Shown: in pieces, positions 11,651 through 23,584 of the stretch
Numbering within the stretch: position 1 is the stretch's first letter
How the letters are laid out: every line of letters begins with the position of its first letter
Origin: Gnetum montanum
Taxonomy: Eukaryota > Streptophyta > Gnetopsida > Gnetales > Gnetaceae
NCBI GenBank assembly: GCA_015680685.1
Contig: MNCI01026525.1
Span: forward strand, 295,758-359,757
Length of the DNA stretch: 64,000 bases
Reading direction: 5' to 3'
The notes under the pieces: model-generated
What the model was told of the DNA's origin: nothing
Databases searched by the model: none
Seen by the model: only the letters and a program-made list of their open reading frames with translations
Position numbers and translations under genes: made by a program

Positions 11651-11929
11651 AATATTTTTTCTAGGTCATCCAATGCAGTGTTGGCCAACCCCTCATCCTC
11701 GTGTTGCTATAGGAATGCCTCCTCCAGGTACCTCTATTCCTCCTCTATTATTGCAGCTTGGGCCACTAGTTCTTGTCACTTTTCTTCAAGAATAATAAAC
11801 CCAAAACATTAAAACAACTTGATAAAATAACGACACAGCCTTAAAACCTTTAAACTTAAAATTAAAACATAGAATAATCAAAGCATAAAAAATTAAAAAC
11901 ATACTAGTAACCACCTAATGTGTTTGGCC

Positions 11930-12953
11930 AAGCTTCAATGTAAACCTTCTCTTCAAAGGCTACATAGTGGTTGGTGCTACTTTCTCAACCATGGGCCACT
12001 TTAACTTTGCTTTAGCTACCCCATCAACTTTAGCATGTAGCTCCTTAGTCCTCTCAATGTCAACCCTCTCAACATGAGGCTCAATCCCCATGTTATCAAG
12101 GGAAGCACAAGTCCTACCACTAACTCCCTTAGTTGATAGAAAGTGATTTCCCAACATCCCCCAATGGATTTTGGGCCTACATAGTTGGATAAATGTGCTT
12201 TATCCAAGGATTGGGATGGGTCTTGACTCACCCATCGTCCATCCCTTCTCATCACCAAGAACTTGGATAATCTCCTCAAATATGTCACAAAGAATGCATA
12301 GTGCATGTGTTATATTGTCATGAGATCCTCTTAGAGTTGGAGGATGTCATCCCACATCCCAGAGGCCAAGTGAGCATCCTAGTTAAATTGAGCACCTTCC
12401 ATTAGGACCTTCATCACAGTCCATGCCTAGGTAATTTTGATTACCTTCTTCTATGATAGAAAATTCAAAAATTCATGGGATCTAAAAAATGAATAGGATT
12501 ACCTTACTTCTAGTACTTGGAAAACCTCTAAGGCCCACTTGGAGTGGCCACGACAAGCACCCAACCATGATTCCACCTCCTCTAAATGGCTCACCTCCTT
12601 TGTTGGTTTGGTGGCAACTCTCATCCCTTTACTGGGAGGCCCAAAGATGTTGTAGGAGGTAGCCTCATTGATGGGCAAGATAATCAGCACGTCATTAACC
12701 TTGGTGATGAACTACTTATTAGCTCCTTATTCAAAGGAGTCAATAATATTCACCATCTTAACAACAAGGATGGTTGGACTAGGAGCCATGAAAAAATCAA
12801 GCAAACCTACATGAGCAATGTTTGCTTCAATATTTCTAGGTTTCCTTTTTGTTAACAAATGCTCTATCAATTCCACCTCATCATATTTCAAGATGAGAGT
12901 CTCCTCGAGGCATCCTGAAACAACCAAAGTTATGCTAGAGGAGGTGGAAATCC
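11930..12953 (-). pseudogene. aORF copy 2, exon 4: mobile-element-type domain
   Basis: Starts after acceptor 'tatcttgcag' (minus strand, intron 12954-13145). The blocks in order are GCLEETLILKYDEVELIEHL, IAHVGLLDFFMAPSPTI, VLIILPINEATSYNIFGPPS, EVESWLGACRGHSKWALEVF and MHYAFFVTYLRRLSKFLVM, then a C-terminal section with LHAKVDGVAKAKLKWP. Only a few stops interrupt it, so this copy best shows the domain. The domain is shared with 1213-2259 and 57880-58903. Possible relation to the putative plant transposon-protein domain; no firm family call. Confidence 0.5.
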
Positions 12954-13145
12954 CTGCAAGATAAAAAATGCCTAATGAGCTTAAGCATAAACACATCATA
13001 TAAAACCAAAATGTAACAAGAACAACTAACTAAAACCATACAAATTAAAATCATGAAAATATGTAAAACAAAAATAACCTAGAATCATGTATCCATGAAA
13101 ATGTTGGTATAACATAACAAAGCAAATAAGCCAAAACATTCCTAC

Positions 13146-13427
13146 CTTTGTTCCTCCTACTTAATGAGGGTTGTGTGGAGGTTCCAATGATGGTGCCCTC
13201 TTTATACAATGCATTTATGAGCCACCCACCAACTGTGAACTATCTTAGTGGCTACACACCTCTAAAAGGTTGGAGGGAAGATGTCAATGTATTTATCAAA
13301 ATTATCTTTTAATTGATTAGCCACTACAGTTCTTATTGTTGGGATTTTGGTAAATACACCCACAATAGTCTGAGCCACTGCTAAGGTTTGATCATTCTTG
13401 AGCAAACCTTGGTCACTAATCCTATAC
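13146..13427 (-). pseudogene. aORF copy 2, exon 3
   Basis: Minus-strand exon between acceptor 'gtcttgtag' and donor 'aaag|gtagg'. It encodes YRISDQGLLKNDQTLAVAQT, then a segment with VFTKIPTIRTVVANQLKDN, then KIVHSWWVAHKC. Both borders line up with exon 3 in copies 1 and 3, which supports real introns in the ancestor. Confidence 0.55.
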
Positions 13428-13518
13428 CTACAAGACATTTATAGAAACTGATAAGCTAAGGAAGAAGAGGTTAATCAAATCAAAAAAAATATGACCAAAA
13501 AATCACAACTATACTTAT

Positions 13519-13971
13519 CCTTCTAAATGGTACAGTATGTCAAGAGGATTTTTGAACAGTGTGTGGACCTGGTGTTCCACCATCAGGGTGTTGTTAGTGT
13601 TGTAATGGAATAACTCCAGCATGTTCCAAATCTGGGATAACTAGTGGGTCCTCCTAGTATCTTTACTATACAATACCTCACCTTCCAAATGGATGTTCGG
13701 ATCCTCAACTATGAACTTGCTGATCAAATTTTAGGATTGAGGAAATAGGGTCTACACAATGGTGCCAACTATTTAAGTGGACAAGTGTGACCATATCATC
13801 ATACTAAAGATTTATAACAAGTATGCTAGGAACTCTCTCACTCTTGGCTAGATCCACAAGGAGCCCCACTCCAAGACCATTTTAGTAGGAGGGTTGTTGA
13901 TCTTGGATAGGTGGATATAGCAAAATATCCCTACTAATTTGACAACCATCAAGATGGGCTTAAGGAAAGCC
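13519..13971 (-). pseudogene. aORF copy 2, exon 2: FCP1-like domain, decayed
   Basis: Follows acceptor 'ctccattgcag'. It encodes LKPILMVVKLVGIFCYI, then PRVREFLAYLL, then LSQIWNMLELFHYN and NTNNTLMVEHQVHTLFKNP. As in copy 1 the site where active FCP1-like enzymes carry DDSPYK is not acidic-acidic: here EHQVHT, there VHRAHT. The donor reads ATAAGTA (13518-13512, minus strand), apparently a decayed GTAAGTA. Together with 329-768 this is the best evidence for the family assignment. Confidence 0.6.
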
Positions 13972-15136
13972 CTGCAATGGAGACAACAACAATACACTAT
14001 TAAGACCACTATCAACATTTTGAACACTTAGAATAAAAACAAAAAAACTAGGAAAAACTTTAGTAAAGAACCAAATACAAATAATTAGCCTAAATGTACA
14101 AAAACAACCATACAATACTTTTAATTTCATAATAATTTTGCTAAACATCCTAGTGTTCATAAGAAATTTGCTAAACATCCTAGTGAATGGTGAAACTAGT
14201 CATAGTAAAAAATTTACGAATGTTAGTTCAAAATTCCTTTAAAATTAAAAAATCAACATAAAAATAGCCTAAGAAATACCTTAAACATGATACCTAAAAT
14301 ACAACAACATCTACAATATATTTCTAAACTAGAAAAAAATTCAAAAACTAGGAAAAACTTTAACAAATTTTAGCCAAATTTCACAAAACCACATCAAAAC
14401 TAAACAAAATGGCCATAGAAAATCACTAATGAAAAATATTTAAAAAATTTTAACATTGATGAAACTGATTTTAAACTATCCTTGACATTCCCAAGTATCG
14501 CCAAGAACATGGGACGTTGCTAGAAAAAATCATCCAATGTGCAACATTGCCCATCTTCCCAAGCCAAAAACCTTGCTTCATGCAAGCTTACCATAAAAGT
14601 CATAAAAGATCAACCACAGACCCAATTTTGGTAATTTTAGAACCATTTGAAAGCTTAAAAAAAGACCTAAAAATCCACATCTTGAAAACACAAAAAATTT
14701 TGACCATCTTTATAGGAAAAATTCATGAAGTGACATGAAAAAATTGAAAAATGACATGGAAACATACCTATACCAACTAGCAGAGAAACAGCAAAAAATG
14801 CATGAAATATACCAAAACAAATTTTTTTACCTTGAAAAACAAAATTTAAATGTTAAGGTAACACCAAGAACCCATAAATCCCACCTTAAAACAAGATAGA
14901 ATGTTTTCAAAAATTTATTTTAATCAACATTTCAGCCTAGATCTAGAAAAATGCCTAGATTCTAGACTATGAAAACCTTAAAAACACATAAAATGGCCAA
15001 AAATAGTACACCTAGGAGTGGTGGTAGTAGACTTGTGTCCTATTATGGCACATGGAAGGTGGGAGAGGCCCTTGGCTGCTACATCAGCATCCTACAATAT
15101 AGGGTTCTTGCGAGTGCTAGTCTTCCTCTTTGACAT
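13972..15136 (-). pseudogene. aORF copy 2, exon 1 and intron 1
   Basis: Exon 1 is proposed at 15136-15008, minus strand. ATG at 15136 opens a frame starting MSKRKTSTRKNPIL, a basic segment that could act as a nuclear localisation signal, and continues to KSTTTPR before a GT. The start was chosen because it is the first ATG in frame with this basic block. From about 15007 to 13972 the sequence is AT-rich and non-coding, ending in a pyrimidine-rich acceptor, so it reads as a long intron. Exon 1 is not recognised in copies 1 or 3, so it is the least certain part. Confidence 0.35.
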
Positions 15137-16193
15137 GGATATGAACAATGAAGAAAACTTTTGAAAACCTTTAAAAATATTGATGGTGGCACTAATCTTC
15201 ATGGATGTTGGACAAGAAACACTAAGGATTGAAGGGTGTTAACTCAATATTGCTGCTAGAGCTCTAAACCAGTGTCCTATGAGGAGATGGTTGTGCAAAT
15301 GATTTTTGCAAAAAATTACAAGTAAAAATACATCTTCAACCTAGGTGTCCCCTTAAAAACCCTCCTTGCCAACATTCATACACTAAACTCACGGTGCACT
15401 GGTAGTTTAGGGGGGGAATTTCTACTAGGGTTGGGATGCTAGAATTTTTAAAACCAAATCAAAATTTGAATTTTGATGAATTCCCTCACCCACACTAGGT
15501 AGTGTGAATCTAGAATGAATCCTAGTACCCCATTCCCAACACCATGAAACCTAAACATACCTTATCATATTGAGTAGTCAAATGTTTACCTTAGCAAACA
15601 CCAAGCCCTAAAAAAGGCTAGAATATTTCATGACACTTACCACTTTGTGTAATAGGCAAGGATCCATCCACACTAGCCAAAATTTCTCAAGTGGCTATGA
15701 TATCCACAAATATGAACTAGACCATAATTTAACCTCAAAATTAACCAACAAAGTTTGAAATCCCATTAGAAGCCCCCAATAGTTTTAAGACCTTTTCAAA
15801 TCCAATCAACATTGGCCAAAATCATGGATTTTAGTGGAGCCATGCTAGGGGGCATCCCATCCATGCTAGCTAACATGGCCCCAACATGGTTGGATGGGGT
15901 CTACCCTCAAAATGCCAAAATTAACATTCAATTAATATATTTTGACCTTCTCACGTTCTTGGAAACTTTGATAGCTAAAAATTGATCAAAAATATATCAC
16001 ATTGCATGTCTATTCCATGCTGAGGAGCCCCTCACCCATGTTGACTAGTGTGGGTACCCTAGGGATGACTTCTAAAAACCAATTAATACCCTAAACTAAC
16101 CTTAAAACTCATCCCTATGATCCTAGAGCCCTGCCAAAGCCTCCAAGAGCCATTAGACATTAGAAAATAAGCTAAAATGATAAAAATCTATCA

Positions 16194-16222
16194 CCCCCCC
16201 CCCCCCCCCCCCCCCCACCCCC
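16194..16222. repeat. Poly-C tract beside an assembly gap
   Basis: 23 consecutive C bases, one A, then five C. It ends six bases before a run of Ns, as expected where sequencing stalled on a homopolymer. Confidence 0.9.
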
Positions 16223-16227
16223 AAACC

Positions 16228-16307
16228 NNNNNNNNNNNNNNNNNNNNNNNNNNNNNNNNNNNNNNNNNNNNNNNNNNNNNNNNNNNNNNNNNNNNNNNNN
16301 NNNNNNN
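16228..16307. other. Assembly gap (80 N)
   Basis: Run of N. The content is unknown; it lies inside the ~185-bp array. Confidence 0.99.
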
Positions 16308-17430
16308 TTGATGATAGAACCAACTAGAAATTAATATTCTAAGGTAGCCATGCTAAGAGAAGCTAGAGCCACACTGGCCAATGTGGCCTAGCATGGGTAA
16401 GCTTTTTCCTTAGTTTTAATAGCACACCGATGCACCCAAAAGCCTAAAACTTAGCCTGATAGAGCCTAGAACCCCAAAACCTTGAACTAACAATCATTTA
16501 ACCTCATTTCAAATACAAAAGCTTAGCATACCCCCTAACCCATGTTGCAGCAATACTTCCTAGCATGGCTAAGGTTGGTATAATAATACCAAAGCTTAAA
16601 TAATCATCAAACATGAACAGTTGCAAGCCTAAACCTCAAACATGACTACTCACAACTCTAGAAGACTAAAAACTTGGTCAACTTGCCTCTAGAACCAACC
16701 AAGAACCAAAAAGTAAATGCATCCACACTAAGGAGTACTAGAGCCATGGTAGCCTATGTGGACCCAGCATGGGTAAGGTTCCCACCAAGGTTTAACCCAC
16801 ATAACATCGATCAAATGGCCTAAAAACTCAATTGGGAAGCATACAACTATAAAACCTTGGATTCTAATACAATTTGTTCCTATTTTGATCCTACAATAAT
16901 CTAGACTAGCCTATCCCTATTGAAGCCCAACACCCCCCTCCCCCATCCATGCTAGCCAGGTGGCTCTAGGAGGGATAAAAACTTATGAACACCAAAACAT
17001 TTTTGGTTTTGATGTCTCAACTACAATTTGGCTAAGTCTCAAAATAATGGCACTTTTCCAAAATTTTTCTAACTGTTGAGTGTTGAGTGTAGTTAGCACG
17101 AACTGTCAAAATGATGGCCCTTTCTACAAATTTGGCTAAGCATCAGAAAGATGATACTTTTCACAAATCTATCTAAATGTAAGTGCTAAGACCATGCTCT
17201 CCACTACAGTAGAGTGTAGTCAGCTTCAATAGTCAATCTTCTACAATTTTGACTAAGTATTTGAACAAGGTCAAAATCAGTACAATTTTTCTAAGTGTTG
17301 TGGTATGCACTAGCACTATAGCTATTACACTCTAGCACTATAGTTGTTAATCTTGACACTATAGCTTCTACACTCTGGCACTGTAGCTATTATGCTTGAC
17401 ACTATAACTACTACACTTAGCATTATAATT

Positions 17431-17450
17431 GCTATGCTCTAGAGCATAGC
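17431..17450. repeat. Perfect 20-bp palindrome in element A LTR
   Basis: GCTATGCTCTAGAGCATAGC is its own reverse complement. Imperfect copies lie near 17525, 17690 and 17808. The 3' LTR has a perfect copy at 25574-25593 and an 18-bp core near 25870. It lies upstream of the TATA box, in the expected U3 region. Confidence 0.85.
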
Positions 17451-18073
17451 AAGCGTAGCCAACACACAAATGGCCAATTTTGAAAAAAATTTCTAAGTTT
17501 TGTGCAACACTCCCATTACCCCTACTACACTCTAGAGCATAGCTATCATAGCCAGCATGGAACATTAATTTTGCAAAATTTTTAACTACTAAGTTACGCA
17601 TCTTGTGCAAGACATAGGGTGATTCTAGTAAGCTACAAAAATTTTTCTAAGTATTGTGGTACACTCCCATTGCCCCTGCTACACTCTAGAGCATAGCCAG
17701 CACCTCAGTGGCTAGTTTTTCCTAAGTGTCAAGCTAGAAGCTATCAAGCTAGCTCAACATGGAAGAGGCATTTGGTACATTTTCTAACTCCTAAGGCTAC
17801 CCCTCTTGCTATGCTCTAAAGCATAGCTAGCGTAACAAGAATAAGGACTGCAATTTTTACCAGATTATTCTAAGTGTCCATGTCATGCCCTATCCCTGGG
17901 TAGCATCTTGTGTCCTACGCATGACATGGGGTGAGTGTAGCAGCCAGAGTTAGAAAAATTTTTAAACTTTTATAGTCACCTCTAAACTTAGAAATTTTTT
18001 TGAATTTTCTCATAGTCCCACCTACCACACTACCATGTGGCACCCAAGTAGCATTTTGGGTTAACCCTAGCCC

Positions 18074-18081
18074 TATAAATA
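18074..18081 (+). promoter_or_regulatory. TATA box of element A 5' LTR
   Basis: TATAAATA in 'ccctataaataccc', conserved in the 3' LTR at 26134-26141 although the LTRs have otherwise diverged. Transcription would start some 25-35 bp downstream. Confidence 0.7.
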
Positions 18082-18949
18082 CCCTTGCACCCCAATGTTT
18101 TATGGGTTGGACTTCCATTTTTCACCGATTGGCAGTTGGCACTTTCATTTGGCATTTGGCATCTTGGTATCTTGGCACTTAGCTCTGTGGGTGAATGAGA
18201 CCCAGAGCATACCACATGGGTAGAGAGGCATCCCTACATCACACAATATACCATGTTCCTATTGCAACCTTGCATCGCATGGTATACCATGGTCCCATTA
18301 TAGCCTTGCACTACATGGTACACCACAACCTCATTGTAGCCCTACAAAACATTGCATGGTGGCCAACCCAATAGGCAAGGTTCATCATGGTGAGCACTAG
18401 ACTTCACGGCCCAACATCACTGAGACTGTGACTACACTCCCACTATGCCTATTGTACACTATGTACCTTTTAAGACCCTTTTGTAGTTAACTATGCTCCC
18501 ATTTAAGGTGGTGTTCCATTTCTCTCTTCTATTTCTAGCATTTTCTTGCATTATTTTTGCATCTTTTCACATTTTCTCATGCATTGTCATGTTGTACTAT
18601 GCTCAAGTAATAGTCTCCACTAGTTGACATGCTCATTTTAGTTGAAACCCTTAGCTATGCTCACCCCCATTCCATTGCTATGCTCTACACTTAGCACCGC
18701 AAAGCACTACTTTAACACTTAGTACCATTTCATGTCACTTGCATCTGCATTTTAGCTAACCATGCCACCCCCTAATTACAATTACCACCCCAATTATAAT
18801 CAAAAAAGTTCCTACTCAATTGACAAGATTTTTTAGGGCACTCCACCTCCATTTTCAACAAGGCCCTTCTGCAGAGCTAGGGTTAAGGCTATGCCTCCAT
18901 TGATCCCTTGATGATTCTAGCCACTGATGTTTTTGATCATTATAATTTT

Positions 18950-18967
18950 TGGCACTAGAAGGAGGGC
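18950..18967 (+). promoter_or_regulatory. Primer-binding site of element A
   Basis: TGGCACTAGAAGGAGGGC lies five bases after the 5' LTR. It begins TGG, as required for pairing with a tRNA 3' CCA end. Equivalent sites are TGACGCTAGAAGGAGGGCC in B (51334-51316, minus) and TGGTAGTAGAAGGGTGCC after the F LTR (40669). The consensus would be TGGCGCTAGAAGGAGGG. I did not assign the tRNA. Confidence 0.75.
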
Positions 18968-19154
18968 CTCGCCATTTCCTTTTGCATTTTTTGATTGTGG
19001 TCTCATGTGCTCTCTCCACCACTAGTTGGTGTAGATTATACCTTATCATTGGTTCCCCTAGAACCCTACTAAACAAAAGCCAAAGCATATCTTTGGCACT
19101 TAACCAAAATTCTGGACATTTGGGAGAGTGTAGCTGGCTCCAGCTTAAGAAGCG

Positions 19155-19435
19155 TAACACCAAAGTTAGCCATTTTTAGTAGTTTTCATAGTTAGCATGT
19201 TTTCTACATTTTCTTACTTAGCACTTTTTTCTACATTTTCATACTTAGCCAAATTTTCTATAGTTTTATACTTAGTGAATTTTTTGCAGTTTCCATACTT
19301 AGCCATTTTTCTACATTTTTACACTTAGTCATTTTTCTACTTTTTATACTTAGCCATTTTTTTGCTACTAGCAAACTTACTCATTTTTCTATAGTTTTCA
19401 GAGTTAACCATTTTTTTATTTTTTTATTTTTTTTT
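19155..19435 (+). repeat. Leader tandem repeat of element A
   Basis: About nine degenerate units of 27-33 bp with the pattern 'tacttagccatttttctaca', between the primer-binding site and gag. Element B has the same array at 50850-51105. The position suggests an untranslated leader. Confidence 0.75.
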
Positions 19436-19516
19436 CAAATAGAAACTCTCACAACTTGATTTGTAAACATGAATTGAGATCAACCTTCCATGTTGGTGCC
19501 TAACACATTTAACACC

Positions 19517-21700
19517 ATGATCCACCCAAAGCATGTCGTGCTAAGCCACGAACAATACAATTTTTTTGTGCCAAAATCTAAGTATTACCAATGGATTTCC
19601 TTGACTTAGAGGCAAAATAGTACTATGAATAAGTCCAATAGAATAGATGGAAGTACAGCCCCTCCTTGTTCGACATAATACCACTCATAGAGTCCTACCA
19701 CTAGCTGTTGTCCCTACTCATCCATGCAAATGAGCATGATGCAGTGAAAACCTATGAGGAAGCCTCACAAGAGGAAGAAGATGAGTTTGAGGCCTTCTCT
19801 GAACATGGGAGCCCTCTCTACACCATCTTTCAACAACTACTCCCTAGTATGACCCCTCCTAGATTTGGTCCACTAGTCCTCTCTAAGATGGCCAATTCAG
19901 CCTTCCTTGCAAGTGACTGCTACATTTTCCCAACTCTATGCTCACATAGGGGTCACCTCCTAGCCCCAAATGATTTAGGCATCCTACATCTCACTTGTCT
20001 CATCGGTGCTCATGATGTCCATGCAATCCAATTGTGTGTGGTCTACCTTGATCACCATACCCATCACTCAACCAGCGTGTTAACTAAATCCATTCACTAT
20101 GACACTAAACTAGAAATGACCATCCACTATGACATTAAACTAGCAATGACTATTTACTATGACATTAAACTAGCAATGACCATCCACTATGACATTAAAC
20201 TAGAAATGACCATCTGCTATGACATTAAACTAGCAAAATTTGCAACCAACAATTCAATCCTATGCTATGCAATCAACACAATCCTAGCCAATGCAATTGG
20301 TTGGCACATCCCCAAGCTTGGATCAAGCATTCTAGCTGAACTAAATTTTGACAGAGAAGGTCAACCAACTTAAAGTTACCTCCTTTGAAATTTTCAAGGT
20401 GGTGGACTTCTATGGGGAGAACCCCATAAGTCCTATGGTCCCACCTGTGACTCTCCCAACTAGGGTCTAGGTGCCTCAACTCACCAAGTACAATGGTAAA
20501 GGGAAACCAAATACACACTTGGTCACCTTTTGATCCAAGTGCCTGCTCCTTCAAGCCTGGTGACATGCCATCATGCATGTGTTTCCCATGTTACTCACTG
20601 GAAAGGCCTTAGACTAGTATCATGTGCTACCCAAGGCCTCAATCTCTTCTTTGGAGGATCTCATAAGCTAGTTTGTGACATGATTCAAGCACAAACTAAA
20701 GCCCGAAGTAACCCTCAACCAACTCATGCAAGTCATGTAGGGACCCCTAGAGCCCATGCCAATATTCCTCCAATGTTGTAGCATCAAATTGAGTGAAATG
20801 CAAGAACCCATGTTAAAGACAAATATCTTGGCAATCTTCAAAGGTGTAGTGAATGACTTCATCAAGTTCAAACTATATTACCTAGCCCTGAAGTCTCTTA
20901 GCCAAGCCTTTGCCCAAATGAAAGTCATAGAAGAGGTCGCCCAAGCTAGTAACGACCTAGCCTACATGGCCTATAGAAACCAACATGTGCACAAGCAAAC
21001 TGTAATAGTGAAAATAATGGCCACAAGAGCAAAAGAAACCAATCAAGGCCTAATAGCTAAGCAACCCAAGGCCCTAGCTCACAAAGCTGCCAACTCTAGC
21101 ACCAACTTATCTTCATTAATAGGGGCCACCCTAAGGCCCAAATTTGAGCACAAGGATCGCTCAAGGTATACACCATTACTGATGGAATCATCTAAACTAC
21201 TGGAGAAACTCTTGAAAGCCAAGCAAATCCAATACAAACATGTATCGAAGATTGCCCACCAAAAACATGACAAGTAATATGAAATACTGAGGAACCCCAC
21301 TTTAACAGTACCAAACAAGCCCCTACAGTACCAAACAAGCCCCTAATCCCACAACACCTCAAGTTGAAATTAATACTGTCATTACCACCAAATGTCTGAT
21401 CATAATACAGATAATTATCATGCTTTTTAGAATGACTTGCAAAGAATGATAACACGGGGCTAACTAGTGCTCGACATAGCAAGGCAATCCAACATAGACG
21501 ATGCCCCCTATGTCATAAACTCCATCAGTGTAGCTAGCAAGTCTAAATATGTAGAACAACCTTTTGTGATCCACATGCCTGTTAGCAAGGAAAGGATCCC
21601 CTTGGCTTCTAGAAGTAAGAGGGCCTCCTTTGTTATCAAAGTGTCATCTCAAACACCCACAACATCCTTTGTGGTTAATAACCATCCACTAAGACATTAA
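19517..21700 (+). pseudogene. Element A gag, decayed
   Basis: Would encode the structural capsid/nucleocapsid polyprotein. The ATG at 19517 is preferred because B keeps the same MIHPKH start (50793, minus). In order: an acidic EEASQEEEDEFEAF segment; a five-fold 10-residue repeat (about 20083-20240); the gag core near 20500-20720, recognised by HVLPKASISSLEDLIS; a basic C-terminal part (20760-21277); and YCHYHQMSDHNTDNYHAF near 21390, a decayed knuckle-like block with the C-x-x-H…GH…C spacing typical of Tat-lineage gag. Frameshifts and stops split it. No intact frame exceeds 221 codons. Confidence 0.7.
20083..20240 (+). repeat. Five-fold 30-bp repeat inside gag (10-residue repeat)
   Basis: Encodes five tandem copies of [TS]I[HYC]YD[IT]KL[AE]M. 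The nucleotide unit holds 'gacattaaactagcaatgac', the same core as the non-coding minisatellites of the family. Element B has about two copies (50140-50215). The unit is a multiple of three, so copy number can change without a frameshift. Confidence 0.85.
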
Positions 21701-22379
21701 ACAAGCATGACATAGCAACAATAACCACTAAGAAAAATTTCATCATCAAGATGCCACAATGAGTTGGCCCTACAACAACTCCTAAATCACTATTTGTCAT
21801 AAAGATGTCATAATGTGATGGCCCCTCAACTATCAAAATCCCAATAATAGGAAATGTCTCGATCTCTCCTCCTCCAAGAACCAACCCCACTAGCAACCCA
21901 AGTAGGCCTACCAAATGGAAATGCAAAAGGACAAATGAGCACCTTGAAACCCCCATGGCTAAAGTAAAGGCCATAACCAGCAAGCTACAACTGAACACTG
22001 GGACCCCTACCCTAAAGTAGGCCAAGTAATCCAAGCCCAAGTCCCCTCCATGAGAGATCCTTTTCTCAAGCTGCATGGACAAATTCAAGGCTAATACAAT
22101 GACTGATGATAAGGACTTCATAGCTACAATAACCTAAGTAAGACAAACGCTCAAGCAAAAGAACACAACATTGAGCTTGTATGACCTACTCATAACCTCA
22201 TCTACTCACCACCAAGTGTTGGATTGGATGTTAGCCTCCATTCCTATTATAGAGGACATCCCTGCATATGAGAACATCATACATGCAATGATGTTACCTC
22301 TTGCACCACAGGAATTGAGTCCAACATCCTTAGCATTTCACGATAATGTACTCAAGGTTAACCCTAAATGAGGGAAGGT

Positions 22380-22966
22380 CACTACAGCTCCACTATCCAT
22401 TAGCATATGTGTTAGGCAATGCACGATCTACAAAGTGCATGTCAATGATGATGTAGCAACAAACATAGTCTTGTACTCTGTCATCAATAAGCTAGGCCTG
22501 GTAGATGAAATCAGATCAACAAAAACTATGTGTCTAAAATCCTTCAATGGATCACACATGACTGTCAGGGGTACAATCAACTTAGCTTCATGGCAGGAGA
22601 GCAATTCCCCACTAAGGTAGATTTCACTATCATAGAGGAGATGCCAAGCTTCAACCTGATCCTGGGCAAGCCTTGGCTAGCCCAACTATGGACCATCTCC
22701 TCTTCCATCCATCAAGAAATCCACCTTCCATATGAAGGTGGTCAAGTTATCATCCACAATGATAATATTTCCCCTCTAGCTACCCACAACATATACATGG
22801 AGCAAGTGTCTGAGGTGAAGTTTCTTGGTGGTACACCTGCAATAACCAATGCAATGCCTAAGGCTAACATACCCAAACAATTCATTGAAGCCAACAGCCT
22901 CCTAGAGGATCCTAAGCCTTGTGCACCCCCTAATCCATGCCTATTCAAGAAACAACTACATGACTA
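22380..22966 (+). pseudogene. Element A protease (retropepsin-like), decayed
   Basis: Would cleave the gag polyprotein. The blocks are VHVNDDVATNIVLYSVINKL near 22435 (active-site loop; the other copies suggest an ancestral VDDGVATN, so the third position of D-x-G was D rather than S or T), LKSFNGSHMTVRGTINL, and EEMPSFNLILGKPWLAQL, the I-L-G-x-P-W-L end block typical of Ty3/gypsy proteases. It continues to about 22966 with a segment shared with B and C, then coding ends. A frameshift separates the two halves. Confidence 0.75.
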
Positions 22967-23205
22967 AGACTTTCCCTTGGCCAAAAATGCTCCTGCTTAC
23001 CCCATGCCTCCACAAGCCATGGATTTTTCATTTTTTCTTACATTGCATTTGTTCATACATTTACATTTCACCTACTTACCTAATTTACACACTAATTTTC
23101 TTTGTTTATGCATTTCTACTTTGTTTATGCACCCATCCACTTAGCTTATGCATTGTATTTGAAAAATATCAAAAACACATAAACATCAAAAAGATCATAA
23201 AACTA

Positions 23206-23425
23206 TAAAAACATGTTGCTCGAAAAGGCCTTAAACTAACAATGGCCTGAAATGACCTTAGACTATTATTGTGGCTTGACATGGCCTTAAACTAGCACAT
23301 GTGGCCCAAAATGGCCTTAAACTATTGTTGTGGCCCGAAATGGCCTTAAACTAGCACACATGCCTTGAAATAGCTTTAAACTATCACTATGATTCAAAAT
23401 GGCCCTAAACTATCACTTCTTTCAC
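23206..23425 (+). repeat. Minisatellite 1 of element A (ggccttaaactag)
   Basis: About six units of roughly 32-35 bp with 'tggccttaaactagcac'. It lies just after the protease. Related to the 30-bp gag repeat by its TTAAACTAGC core. Confidence 0.8.
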
Positions 23426-23584
23426 TGCCTTCCTTTCATTTGTGCATTTTAACTTTGTTACATAGTTGCCACTTAATATTTTTTTTCTAGTTGATTCTTG
23501 CAAGATCTTGCAAGCACATAGCATGACTACGCATGTAGCATCACACCTCACACAAGCAAGGTAAGCACTCATCCACCATGATGC

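Larger units (their letters stand above)
15400..16985. repeat. Degenerate tandem array, unit about 185 bp, left part
   Basis: A dyad-like core (catgctagccaacatgg and variants, usually with 'catccatg' or 'catggatg' next to it) recurs near 15500, 15670, 15855, 16025, 16350, 16530, 16725 and 16930, that is at about 170-200 bp spacing. The sequence between cores is only loosely similar. Element A split the array at 16985. The same array follows the third aORF copy (61500-64000). Confidence 0.6.
16986..18944 (+). repeat. Element A 5' LTR
   Basis: 1959 bp. It begins TGAACACC and ends cattata, a decayed …CA end; the 3' copy ends cattaaa. It contains many 'aaatttttctaagtgt' motifs, four dyads around 'tctagagcatag', a TATA box at 18074, and about three copies of a ~43-bp 'accacatggtacacca' unit at 18225-18360. 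Confidence 0.88.

Noticed and set aside
19155-19435. CRISPR-like array of about 30-bp repeats
   Set aside because: Units are degenerate and directly adjacent with no unique spacers, and they lie in a retroelement leader of a plant genome.
19708-20373. A 221-codon gene of its own
   Set aside because: It is a fragment of element A gag containing the 10-residue repeat; homologous sequence in B continues on both sides.
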